Source: Devosia algicola
Lineage (GTDB): Bacteria > Pseudomonadota > Alphaproteobacteria > Rhizobiales > Devosiaceae
Direction of reading: 5' to 3'
Length of the DNA stretch: 64,000 bases
NCBI RefSeq assembly: GCF_028816455.1
Contig: NZ_CP118246.1
Coordinates: 3,536,371 to 3,600,370, forward strand
Shown: positions 1 through 9,037 of the stretch, in pieces
Position numbering within the stretch: position 1 is the first letter of the stretch
How the letters are laid out: the number at the start of each line of letters is the position of its first letter
The notes under the pieces: generated by a model
What the model was told of the DNA's origin: nothing
Database searches by the model: none
What the model saw: the letters and a program-made list of their open reading frames with translations, nothing else
Program-made: the position numbers and the translations under genes

Positions 1-854
1 TCGGTGTCGATTATGAAATGGCCGGCAAGGATTTGATCGACAGCGTCAAACTGGCCAACCGCATTGTCACAGCGCTCGGCGGCAAGCCCCCGAGGGGTTC
101 AATTACGAATTGTTCCTCGATGAATCGGGCCAGAAGATTTCAAAGTCAAAGGGCAATGGGCTGACCATTGACGAATGGCTGGCTTATGCCAGCCCACAAA
201 GTCTGGGCCAATATATGTTCGGCAAGCCCCGGGCTGCCAAGCGCCTGCATTTTGATGTCATCCCCAAGGCGGTCGATGACTATTATAGCTTCGTTGCCAA
301 TTACCAGAAGCAGAGCGTTGCCGAACGCCTGGAAAACCCGGTGTTCCACGTCCATTTCGGCAACCCGCCCGCTGCTGAATCGCCGCTGACCTTTGCCCTG
401 CTGCTCAACCTCGTATCGACTGCCAATGCCGAGGATGCCTCGGTGCTCTGGGGGTTTATTTCGCGCTACGTCAAAGGCGCGACACCAAAAACTCATCCCG
501 AGCCTGGATCGGCTGGCCAATTACGCTGTCCGCTATTTCAACGACAAGGTCAAACCTACCAAAATCTATCGCGCACCCACCGACAAGGAACGCACGGCAC
601 TGGCCGATCTTGCCACCGCGCTAGCGGACAAGTCCGGCTCTACTGATGCCAATGATTTGCAGAATCTGGTGTTCGAGATTGGCAAGAAGCACGAATTTGA
701 GCCGCTGCGCGATTGGTTCAAGGCGATCTATCAGGTGCTTCTGGGGCAGGATCAAGGGCCGCGGTTCGGCTCCTTCATTGCCCTGTACGGCGTCGATGAA
801 ACGCGAAAGCTGATCGAAACAGCGCTGGCAGGAGACCTGGTCAAGGCCGCCTGA
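1..854 (+). CDS. lysK: Class I lysyl-tRNA synthetase, 3' part, two frame breaks
   Basis: Charges tRNA-Lys in the cytoplasm. The class I signature KISKSKG is at 134-154, and the helical C-terminal region follows to a stop at 852-854. The 5' part lies outside the window. The frame breaks twice. At 87-91 a run of five C should be six, giving [11 protein letters not shown]. At 501-505 AGCCT should be AGCT, giving [15 protein letters not shown]. With both repaired the frame is open throughout, so this essential gene is probably intact and the breaks are sequence errors. Class I LysRS is usual in Alphaproteobacteria, which agrees with the rest of the window. The next gene is convergent, 18 bases away. 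Confidence 0.9.
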
Positions 855-872
855 GTCCGATCCGTTCAAACA

Positions 873-1514
873 TCATTGGCTCGCCCAGATGATCCGGGCG
901 ATCCATTCAATATCACTCAAATCCAGTAGACGCGGCTCATAGGCTGGGTTGAGCGATTGCAACTCGATCTGCTTGGCACTTTGCCGGGCCAGAACCTTGG
1001 CCATGACCTCTCCGTCACTGGTCTTGACCACCACCCGGTCGCCGCGCCGCACCTGCTCGGTCGGCGACACGACGATTCGATCACCTTCCCGGTAGAGCGG
1101 CTCCATTGAGTCGCCCTGCACTTCAAGTGCGTAAATGCCCTGTTCGCCCGGCGAGGGCAGGGCAATCTCGTCCCAGCCCTGACCAGCCGGAAAACCGGCG
1201 CTGTCGAAAAAACCGCCCGACCCAGCCTGCGCCACGCCAAGTAGCGGCACCGTGCGCAAACTGGATTTGTCCGGCATTTGCAAAAAAGCCCCGGACCCGT
1301 TTAAGAACGTGTCAAAACTTTCTCCTGTTGCCTCAAGAATCTTGGCGATGCTTTCGGTCGAGGGCCAGCGCTCGCGGCCGTCTTTGCTCACCCGCTTGGA
1401 AAAATTGAACGCCGTTGCATCCAGCCCCGCCAGCTTGGCCAGCGCCGAAACGGAATGGCCGTGGCGTCGCGCCATGGCATCAATACCGTCCCAGATCGCG
1501 CGGTGTGAAAGCAT
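873..1514 (-). CDS. XRE-type HTH / S24 peptidase-like (LexA/CI-fold) transcriptional regulator
   Basis: 213 residues. An N-terminal helix-turn-helix (about 5-65, with SVSALAKLAGLDATAF) is followed by a C-terminal S24 domain (about 90-210). The Ser-Lys dyad expected of self-cleaving repressors is visible as S136 in QGDSMEPL and K173 in GEVMAKVL. Proteins of this type repress DNA-damage, phage or stress genes and may cleave themselves. No phage genes or clear target operon are nearby, so the target is unknown. It is not LexA itself, whose winged HTH has a different N-terminus. The start at 1514 has an AGGAA-like site upstream and opens into a 133-base gap before the plus-strand DUF952 gene. Confidence 0.85.
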   Translation of the reverse strand: MLSHRAIWDGIDAMARRHGHSVSALAKLAGLDATAFNFSKRVSKDGRERWPSTESIAKILEATGESFDTFLNGSGAFLQMPDKSSLRTVPLLGVAQAGSGGFFDSAGFPAGQGWDEIALPSPGEQGIYALEVQGDSMEPLYREGDRIVVSPTEQVRRGDRVVVKTSDGEVMAKVLARQSAKQIELQSLNPAYEPRLLDLSDIEWIARIIWASQ

Positions 1515-1647
1515 AAGTGATCGTTCCTAGCAGCAGGAAATAGTTCTTAGGCATACGGAATGAAGTCCTATTCATAAGACCTTCATGCGCATTTGTAAAG
1601 TCACTCGCCCGCTTGCGCCAAACCGCGCTGCGCCCTAATTTACGCCC

Positions 1648-2004
1648 ATGAAATCACCACCCTCCCTCATTTACAAAATTCTGGATCATGCCAGCCGCAC
1701 AACGGTCGGCACCAATGGCCATTGCCACGGTATGCCCATCGATCACACCGACGGCTATATTCATCTTTCGACCGCCGATCAGCTTGCCCAAACGTTGGCG
1801 CTGCACTTCGCTGGGCAGAATGACCTGGTCCTTTTGGCCGTGCGCACCGCCGATCTTGGCGAAAATCTCAAATGGGAACCGTCGCGTGGTGGCGCCCTGT
1901 TCCCGCATTATCATGGTCCCCTGCCAATCTCGGCCGTCGCCTGGGAATTGCCCCTTGCGGTTGCCGCCGATGGCGCGTGCCAACTTCCCCAAGGCCTCAA
2001 ATGA
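1648..2004 (+). CDS. DUF952 domain protein
   Basis: 118 residues covering essentially one DUF952 domain. The family hallmark is visible as DHTDGYIHLSTADQLAQT (about residues 32-49), followed by LVLLAVRTADLG and the FPHYHGPLP segment. The function of the family is not established. Its fold is thought to resemble small ligand-binding or ADP-ribosyl-type domains, but I see no evidence here for a reaction. The stop TGA overlaps the start ATG of pyrD (ATGA at 2001-2004), so the two are translationally coupled. A DUF952 gene next to pyrD is a common arrangement in Alphaproteobacteria. Confidence 0.85.
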   Translation: MKSPPSLIYKILDHASRTTVGTNGHCHGMPIDHTDGYIHLSTADQLAQTLALHFAGQNDLVLLAVRTADLGENLKWEPSRGGALFPHYHGPLPISAVAWELPLAVAADGACQLPQGLK

Positions 2005-3116
2005 TTCTGTCGGCCCTCTCACCGTTGCTCAAACTCGGCCCGGTCCAGAACCTGAGCAGCGCTGCCTTATTGAAAATGGACGCGGAAATCGCCCATGGCG
2101 CGACAATTGCGGCACTGAGACTTGGACTTGGCCCGCACCAGACCTATTCTGACGCCCCCGAACTGGCAACTGCGCTGTGCGGGCTCGAACTTTCGAACCC
2201 CGTCGGCATGGCCGCAGGTTTTGACAAAAATGCCGAGGTGCCACGCCAGCTTGGGCAGATGGGATTTGGCATGGTCGAGGTCGGCACGCTCACTCCGCGT
2301 CCCCAGTCCGGCAATCCCAAACCGCGCCTGTTTCGCCTGATGTCCTCCCACGGCGTTATCAATCGCATGGGCTTTAACAATGAAGGCCACGAGGCAGCTT
2401 TTGCCCGCCTCAAGGGTCTGCGCGTGCCCGCTGCGCTGGGCATCAATATCGGCGCCAACAAGGACAGCGAGGATTTCGTTGCCGATTATGTTGCGGGCGT
2501 CAAACGCTTTGCCGATCTGGCCGATTATTTGACGGTCAATATTTCCTCGCCGAATACGCCCGGCCTGCGCAACCTGCAGGCCGATGAGGCCCTTGCGCGC
2601 CTTCTCGGCGAAGTGCTGCAAGCCCGCGCCAAGGCCACGGTGCGGGTGCCGGTGTTTCTGAAAATCGCCCCCGATCTCGACGAAACCGCTCTCGATGCCA
2701 TCGCCAAGGTCGTGTTGGACACTGATCTCGACGGCCTTATCGTTTCCAACACCACATTGTCGCGCGATGGTGTCGCCGGTCAGGAAAACGCCGATGAGGT
2801 CGGCGGCCTGTCGGGCCAGCCGCTGTTTGATCTGGCGACCAGAAAACTTGCACAGACCCGCATCAGGGTCGGCGATATGCCGATTATTGGCGTTGGCGGC
2901 ATCCATTCGCCTCAAAGCGCCCTGGCAAAGTTTGAAGCCGGTGCCAATGCCGTTCAGCTCTACTCGTCCATGGTATTTGGCGGGTTTGACCTGTTGGAGC
3001 GGATCAAGCGCGGCCTTGTCTCGGCGGTGCGTGCCAATGGCAAGACCAGCATTGCCCAATTGAGCGGCATCCACGCCGCCGACTGGGCCAGCGGCAAGGC
3101 GCGCCTCAAAACCTGA
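2001..3116 (+). CDS. pyrD: Dihydroorotate dehydrogenase (quinone), class 2
   Basis: 371 residues. Oxidises dihydroorotate to orotate in pyrimidine synthesis, passing electrons to membrane quinone. FMN and substrate motifs are visible in order: GFDKNAEV, NRMGFNNEG, the catalytic-loop region NISSPNTPGLR, KIAPDLDE, IVSNTT and GVGGIHS. The N-terminal extension (MILSALSPLLKLGPVQ and the following helix) is typical of the membrane-associated class 2 enzymes and absent from class 1. The frame is open further upstream, but ATG 2001 is chosen because it overlaps the DUF952 stop and gives the usual N-terminus. The frame is intact. Confidence 0.95.
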   Translation: MILSALSPLLKLGPVQNLSSAALLKMDAEIAHGATIAALRLGLGPHQTYSDAPELATALCGLELSNPVGMAAGFDKNAEVPRQLGQMGFGMVEVGTLTPRPQSGNPKPRLFRLMSSHGVINRMGFNNEGHEAAFARLKGLRVPAALGINIGANKDSEDFVADYVAGVKRFADLADYLTVNISSPNTPGLRNLQADEALARLLGEVLQARAKATVRVPVFLKIAPDLDETALDAIAKVVLDTDLDGLIVSNTTLSRDGVAGQENADEVGGLSGQPLFDLATRKLAQTRIRVGDMPIIGVGGIHSPQSALAKFEAGANAVQLYSSMVFGGFDLLERIKRGLVSAVRANGKTSIAQLSGIHAADWASGKARLKT

Positions 3117-3119
3117 TAT

Positions 3120-3817
3120 CTAGCCAGCACTATCGATGGTGATGATCAACTCGGCTCGATCCTGCGACTGGGCCACCAGATCATAATTGGGCAAATCCGT
3201 GCGCTCGATATGGGCCTTGTTTCGCTCCTCGGAAAACAACCCCTCCTCGGCATGGCGCTTGAGCAAACGCGCCCGCACCGTTTCGCGCGGCACATCGATA
3301 AATACGGAATAATCCAGTTGCCGCTTGACCCCCGCCCACGCGCCCTGGTTGAGCAGCAAATAATTACCCTCGACAATCAGCACCCCCACCTCGGCGCCAA
3401 TGGTAAAGGCATTATCTACGACATCCTCGATCTTGCGCGAATAGCCCGGTCCACTGACCGCCGCCTTGGCGTGCTTGATGTGGTGCAGAAACCCGGCAAA
3501 TTCTGCGCCTTCAAATGTGTGCGGCGCGCCTTTGAAATCTACCAGCCCCAAATTTTCGAGCTTGGCGTGGCGCATGTGAAAACCGTCCATGGGGACCAGC
3601 GCCGCGCTGCCCGGCCGAGCCGCATTCAGCAGACTGACCAACTCACCGGCCATGGTGGATTTGCCGCTTCCCGGCCCCCCGCAATGCCAATGGCAATCCG
3701 TTCAATGCTGGCGCTTTCCATCTCAAGAACATGGGTCACCAACAATGAGAGCGCGGCCTGTGGCGTCAGTGTCTGGTGAACGGGTTCGCCCCTTGCGCCC
3801 AAATTTTCTGTTGCCAT
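3120..3817 (-). CDS. P-loop nucleoside/pantothenate kinase-like protein, frame break in Walker A
   Basis: Member of the uridine kinase/pantothenate kinase-like P-loop family (YfhH/Udk-like). It probably phosphorylates a small hydroxyl substrate that I cannot identify. Visible parts are the N-terminal helix, a Walker A of the form GIAGGPGSGKS, PMDGFHM (family DGFH motif), PGYSRKIEDVV, a VGVLIVEGNYLLL strand and a C-terminal RTDLPNYDLV. The Walker A codons are broken at 3675-3680, where six C (plus strand) must be seven. With that base restored a single protein of about 232 residues results. The stop is only 3 bases from the convergent pyrD stop. Confidence 0.75.
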
Positions 3818-3883
3818 TGACTTCCTCCCGCCCGCAACCGCGTTATGCTGGCGCGCCGACCTGTACTTAGCCCCGGACCTTCC

Positions 3884-6361
3884 TTGACCGTCCTGCCCCC
3901 CTTATCACCGAATGGTTTGCCGCCAAAGCCTGGTCGCCGCGCGACCATCAGATAAAGGTTCTCGGCAGCTGGAATAATGGCGCCTCGGCTCTATTGATCG
4001 CGCCAACCGGTGCTGGCAAGACCCTGGCCGGCTTTTTGCCAACCCTTCAGGATCTGATCGCTACGCCACATGAGGGCTTGCACACGCTCTACCTTTCCCC
4101 GCTAAAGGCGCTGGCGGTTGACGTTGCGCGCAATTTGACCACCCCCATCGCCGAAATGGGCCTTAAAATAAAGGTCGAAACCCGCACCGGCGATACGCCG
4201 CCCTCGCGCCGCCAGCGTCAGCGCTATGATCCACCGGACATCCTATTGACCACCCCCGAACAATTGGCGCTATTGCTCAGCCACCCAGACGCCCCGCGCC
4301 TGTTCGGCTCGCTCAAACGTATCGTGCTCGACGAATTGCATGCGCTGGTCACATCCAAGCGCGGCGAATTGCTGTCCCTGGCACTGGCCCGGCTTGCAAC
4401 ACTTGCGCCCCAAATGCGCATCACCGCCCTCAGCGCCACCGTCGCCCGACCAGACCTGCTGGCTGACTGGATAGCCCGTCCGCTGCCGGAGGCAAATACC
4501 GATCTGTTGACCGCTACCGGCGGCGCGCCGCCAACATTGTCTATACTCAAAAGCCATGATCGTCTGCCATGGGCCGGTCATTCGGCCGCCTATGCGGTGC
4601 CAGAGCCTTACGAAACCATCAAGCAGCACCGTATCACACTGCTGTTCGTCAATACCCGTTCGCAGGCCGAACTGCTGTTCCAGAGCCTGTGGGCGATCAA
4701 TGATGATGGCTTGGCCATTGCCCTTCACCATGGCTCATTGTCGGTCGAGCAGCGCCGCAAGGTCGAAGCGGCCATGGTCGCGGGCAATATTCGGGCCGTC
4801 GTCTGTACCTCAACGCTTGATCTCGGGATTGACTGGGGCGATGTCGATCTCGTGGTCCAGGTCGGTGCGCCAAAAGGCTCTTCGCGCATGCTCCAGCGCA
4901 TCGGCCGCGCCAACCACCGGCTCGACGAGCCATCGCAGGCCCTGCTGGTGCCCTCCAACCGTTTCGAAGTGCTCGAATGTGAGGCGGCTCTGGAAGCTGT
5001 CGAAGAACGCCATCAGGATAGCGAAGATCCCGCCGCCGGCGGTTATGACGTGCTGGCACAGCACATTCTGGGCATGGCCTGCGCTGCCCCGTTCGATCCC
5101 GATATTCTCTATGCCGAGATCATCCGGGCCTGGCCTTATCGCGAACTGCCACGAAACCTGTTTGACCGCATTCTCGATTTCGTCGCCACTGGTGGCTACG
5201 CCTTGCGTGCCTATGAGCGCTATGCACGGCTCAAGAAAACCACCGAGGGCCTCTGGCGAATCGCCAACCCGCACGTCGCCCAGCAATATCGTCTCAATGT
5301 TGGCACCATCATCGAAGAGCCGATGGTGCGCGTTCGGCTGGTGCGGGGTAGGGGGCAAAAGCAGGGGAAAACCACCGGCCCCATTGGTCGTGGTGGCCGC
5401 GTGCTGGGCGAAATGGAGGAGTATTTTTTCGGCACACTGGTGGTTGGGGACACCTTTATGTTTGGCGGCGAAATCGTTGCTTTCGAAGGCATGAGGGATA
5501 ATGAGGCATTTGTCAGCCGCGCCTTCGCCAAGGACCCCAAAATACCCTCCTACATGGGCGGCAAGTTTCCGCTCTCAACCTATCTGGCCGAGCGTGTCCG
5601 CCGCATCATCGACACACCTGCCGACTGGCAGCGCTTGCCCGATCAAGTTGCCGACTGGCTGCGCTTGCAACGCGATTTTTCCGTACTGCCGGACCGCAGC
5701 AATCTACTGGTCGAAACCTTTCCGCGCGGCGCTCACAACTATATGGTCTGCTATCCGTTCGAGGGCCGGTTGGCCCACCAGACCCTAGGCATGCTGCTGA
5801 CGCGGCGCCTAGAACGCGCCCGCGCCCGCCCGCTCGGTTTCGTGGCCTCCGAATATGCCCTGGCCATCTGGGGGTTGGGCGATCTGTCTGCCCTTGTGCG
5901 CACCAACCGGCTGTCGCTGGCCGAGCCTGTTTTCCGAGGACATGCTCGGCGAAGATCTCGAGGACTGGCTCGATGAATCAGCACTGATGAAGCGCACGTT
6001 CCGCAACTGCGCCATTATTGCAGGCCTTATCCAGCGGCGGCATCCCGGCAAGGAAAAGACTGGCCGCCAGATCACCATGAGTTCGGACCTGATTTATGAT
6101 GTACTCTACCAGCACGAGCCCGATCATGTTCTCATTCAGGCCACCCGTCATGATGCGGCGCGCGGCCTACTCGATATCGATCGGTTGGGTCACTGCCTTC
6201 GTCGTATTCGCCAGCACATCATCCACAAGCCGCTGGACCGAATCTCGCCTTTTGCGGTACCCATGATGCTCGAAATCGGGCGTGAGCCGATTTTTGGCGA
6301 AGGCCGGGAAACTGCCATGGCCGAAGCGGCGGACGAACTAATGAAAGAGGCATTGGGCTGA
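3884..6361 (+). CDS. Ligase-associated DNA damage response DEXH-box helicase (Lhr family), two frame breaks
   Basis: About 825 residues once repaired. An ATP-dependent 3'-5' DNA helicase of the Lhr family that in many bacteria is encoded with an ATP-dependent ligase, an exonuclease and PdeM. Motifs in order: Q-like SPRDHQIKVL, Walker A APTGAGKT, TPEQL, DELH box (LDELHAL), SALSATV, HHGSLSVEQR, QRIGRANHR (motif VI), then the winged-helix and Lhr C-terminal domains. The TTG at 3884 is the likely start (TVLPPLITEWF), but the run of six C at 3896-3901 must be seven to stay in frame. A second break is AGCCT at 5924-5928, where AGCT gives LAELFSEDMLGEDL. PdeM follows directly. Confidence 0.9.
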
Positions 6362-6387
6362 CTTTGGGGTATGATCAACACCAGACG

Positions 6388-7068
6388 ATGCGCGAGGACA
6401 CGCAATTGCTGCACTTCGCCGGTCACGTTTTTGAGCCACTAGCCTCGGGCGCCCTTTACTGGCGCGCCGAAAACGCGCTGTTGGTCGCCGATCTGCATCT
6501 GGAAAAAATGTCGTCGTTCGCTCGACAAGGTCAGCTGTTGCCGCCCTATGATACCGGACTGACGCTCAAGCGGCTGGACAGCGATCTCACCGCGACCGGT
6601 GCCAGGTCCCTGATTGCGCTCGGCGACAGCTTCCACCGCGACTATGGTCCGCAAAGCCTGTCTCACCAGGATCGTACGACGATTGCCCAAATGTGTGCTC
6701 GCGCCGACTGGTTCTGGCTTTCGGGCAATCATGATCCCGCGCCCCATGCGCTTGGCGGCCAGTGCATGGCCCAACTTGAGCGCGGCGGTCTGGTGTTAAC
6801 CCACGAACCGCGTCGTGGCACGCCGGGCCTGATGGCCGGGCACCTGCACCCCGCTGCCCATATCTACATCAATGGCCGCGCTATTCGCCGCCCCTGTTTT
6901 GTCAATGATGGGCAATTGCTGATCCTGCCTGCCTATGGCGCCTCGACCGGCAATCTCAATATCCTCGACCGCGCCTTTGCCGACCTGCTGGACTTTTCGT
7001 CGCTTGCCATTACCATGCTGGGCCGGGACCGACTCTATCCAGTCAGTCCCAGGCGCCTGATCGCCTGA
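6388..7068 (+). CDS. pdeM: Ligase-associated DNA damage response endonuclease PdeM (metallophosphoesterase)
   Basis: About 226 residues. A calcineurin-like metallophosphoesterase expected to act as a nuclease in the same repair set as the upstream helicase. Metal-binding motifs are present in order: ADLHLEK (D-x-H), GDSFHRDYG (GD-x(n)-D), GNHDPAPHAL (GNHD) and GHLHPAAH (GHxH). A typical N-terminal segment LLHFAGHVFEPL follows the ATG at 6388. A TTG at 6364 is an alternative in-frame start. It begins 3-27 bases after the helicase stop, so the two form an operon. The ligase and exonuclease partners are not in this window. Confidence 0.88.
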   Translation: MREDTQLLHFAGHVFEPLASGALYWRAENALLVADLHLEKMSSFARQGQLLPPYDTGLTLKRLDSDLTATGARSLIALGDSFHRDYGPQSLSHQDRTTIAQMCARADWFWLSGNHDPAPHALGGQCMAQLERGGLVLTHEPRRGTPGLMAGHLHPAAHIYINGRAIRRPCFVNDGQLLILPAYGASTGNLNILDRAFADLLDFSSLAITMLGRDRLYPVSPRRLIA

Positions 7069-7073
7069 TCAGC

Positions 7074-7848
7074 CTAGTTCCGCTTGAACAGGACCCCGCC
7101 CAGCCAGCCGGTCAGGAGGCCCAAAAGGACACTGACCAGACCATAAAGCAGCGGCTGCTGACGTGCCTGAATGGCCAGAAAACGCTCAAAGCCGATCTTG
7201 CGTACAGTAAAACCCTCGGTGCTGCGCGCTACGACAGCGCCATGCTTGAGCACATAGGTGCGCGCCAGATAGCGCCCCGGCGGCGCCGCCGCAGGTAACG
7301 TCAACCGGCTTGAATAGACCGTTGGTGACAGAAACTTGACTGCACTCTCATTGAGCCCGAAAAGGCCCTCCTCGGTCATCAATCGTGTCAATTCCCGCCC
7401 GAACTGCGCCGACTTCCACCATCCCGCCTCCTCGTTGGGTTGTGCCTGATTAGCGGGATCAAAATTCTCGATCGTCTGCGCCGCGGGGCTGGCAATATCA
7501 TTGAGCCGCCCGCTGCTCATCACCTGATAATAGCTGGGGAAGTGGGCAAATCGCACCTGATCGGTATTCAGCCACACGCCGAAATTATGGGTCTTTTCGC
7601 GCGCCACCCGGTCTGTCGTTGGTCCTACGACCACGATGATGACATGGTACGGCCCATCCACAGCGGGCACGTCCTCGCCTGCATCGGGCCCTATACTGCC
7701 GAAAAAGCTTAGTCGCTCGCCCGAAAAGTTCGAGGCTGATCTCGACCGACTCGGTCGATAGTTCACTCACCACCGTCTCGGCGCGCGCCGGCACGATCAG
7801 CGCCGCCAGCGACAGCCCCACCATCATCAAGGCCTGTGACCAACTCAA
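7074..7848 (-). CDS. TIGR02186 family membrane-anchored protein, one frame break
   Basis: A cleaved or uncleaved signal segment (MMVGLSLAALIVPARA) precedes an extracytoplasmic domain (HVIIVVVGPTTDRVAREK and following). A C-terminal transmembrane helix (LLYGLVSVLLGLLTGWLGGVLF) ends in a basic tail, KRN. This matches the TIGR02186 family, usually found beside TauE/SafE permeases; its function is unknown. The frame breaks at 7733-7737, where AGGCT on the plus strand should be AGCT, giving VEISSNFSGERLSFFGS. The TTG at 7848 is chosen as start because its TTGA overlaps the TauE stop, the usual coupled arrangement. Confidence 0.75.
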
Positions 7849-8777
7849 TTGCCACCCCCGGACCAGCAATGGCCATGCTGAAGATATCGCCTGGCGTCAA
7901 TACCAGCGACAGGCCGAACCGGATAGCAACGGCAAGCACCAGCAGCGCCAACAGCCCCCGCAATTGTTCGCCGCGCAGTTGCTTGCCTGCCGAAGCGCCA
8001 AACTGCGCCCCCACGACGCCCCCGATCATCAAACAGAACGCCAGCACGATATCCACACTCTGGCTTTGCACCGCATGCATCATGGTGGTCGCCGCCATCA
8101 TCACAACCACCTGCATCAGCGATGTGCCGATCACCATATTGCCCGGTACCCGAAGCAGATAGACCAGCGCCGGTACCATGACAAAGCCCCCGCCAATGCC
8201 CAGAACCGACCCCAGGAACCCGATGCTCAGGCCGATGACCAGCACCGGCAACACGCTGATATAGAGCCTTGGATCGCTTGAAGCGGACACGCAGTGGCAG
8301 GCCATGGATCCAGTTGTGCTGGTTGGGTAGGCGCTCGCGCGCCACCACCCCCGATCGACGCTTGAGGATGGAACGCGCTGATTCAATCAGCATTACCGTA
8401 CCAACAAAGCCCAAAAGCACCAGGAAGCCGACCGAAATGATCAGGTCCAACTGACCGGCAGCCCGTAATTGGGAGAACGTCGCGACGCCTACAAACGCGC
8501 CCAGAATGCCCGATAGCACCAGATACATGGCCAGATGCAGGTCGATCTGGCCGCGCTTGTAATAGGTCAGCGCTCCTGATGTTGACGCCGCGACCACCTG
8601 TCCGGTGACCGAGGCAACCGCCACAGAAGCCGGTACGCCCGAAAAAATCAGCAGCGGGGTCAATAGGAAACCGCCCCCCACACCAAACAGTCCCGACAGA
8701 AATCCAACAGCCCCTCCGATCCCAACAAGGAAAAAGAGGTTTACCGACATTTCGGCGATCGGCAGATAGATCTGCAA
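7845..8777 (-). CDS. Sulfite exporter TauE/SafE family permease, two frame breaks
   Basis: About 310 residues with roughly 8 membrane segments in two related halves. Each half begins with the family signature: GFLSGLFGVGGGFLLTP near the N-terminus and GFLGSVLGIGGGFVMVP in the middle. Family members export sulfite, sulfoacetate or other organosulfur anions; the substrate here is unknown. The start is TTG 8777 (LQIYLPIAEMSVN), which matches the usual MQIYLPIAE start. Break 1 is AGCCT at 8265-8269 (plus strand); AGCT gives KRSKLYISVLPV. Break 2 is a run of five C at 7855-7859 that must be six, giving a C-terminus GPGGGN and a stop overlapping the next gene. Confidence 0.82.
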   Translation of the reverse strand: MQIYLPIAEMSVNLFFLVGIGGAVGFLSGLFGVGGGFLLTPLLIFSGVPASVAVASVTGQVVAASTSGALTYYKRGQIDLHLAMYLVLSGILGAFVGVATFSQLRAAGQLDLIISVGFLVLLGFVGTVMLIESARSILKRRSGVVARERLPNQHNWIHGLPLRVRFKRSKALYQRVAGAGHRPEHRVPGVGSGHWRGLCHGTGAGLSASGTGQYGDRHIADAGGCDDGGDHHDACGAKPECGYRAGVLFDDRGRRGGAVWRFGRQATARRTIAGAVGAAGACRCYPVRPVAGIDARRYLQHGHCWSGGGN

Positions 8778-8998
8778 GACCCGGGTCCATTCAAGGCTAG
8801 GGTGCGGTCGCTCAGACCGGACATTGTCAATAGGAAGAAGCCCCGGGCCCACAATTCAGGGGTCGAGGCTTCCGGTTCATAAGTTAGTATAAGGGTTTAT
8901 GGCACAGCCGCCACCCCAACACGCAAGCCATTGGTACACGACAATGCACCTGAAAACTGAATACTTGCTTTCACAATTTCGCATTGGCTAAAGAAAAT

Positions 8999-9025
8999 GC
9001 GCCGCCCTGACAACAGGACGGCGCG
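8999..9025 (-). terminator. Rho-independent terminator of the PodJ-like gene
   Basis: On the minus strand, just past the stop at 9038, an 11-bp stem (GCGCCGTCCTG pairing with CAGGGCGGCGC, one wobble) with a 5-base loop is followed by ATTTTCTTT. This is a good intrinsic terminator for the minus-strand gene. Confidence 0.75.
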
Positions 9026-9037
9026 CCAATGAAAAAA

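Noticed and set aside
873..1514. S24 repressor as a sign of an integrated phage
   Set aside because: Neighbours are housekeeping genes and no phage functions are present.
2067..3074. Long open frame antisense to pyrD (335 codons)
   Set aside because: It lies wholly opposite a well-conserved intact gene, has no ribosome site and no recognisable domain. G+C-rich DNA gives such frames by chance.
7763..7844. C-terminal extension of TauE into the next gene
   Set aside because: It exists only because a C run at 7855-7859 is one base short. With six C the gene stops at 7845 in a TTGA overlap with TIGR02186.
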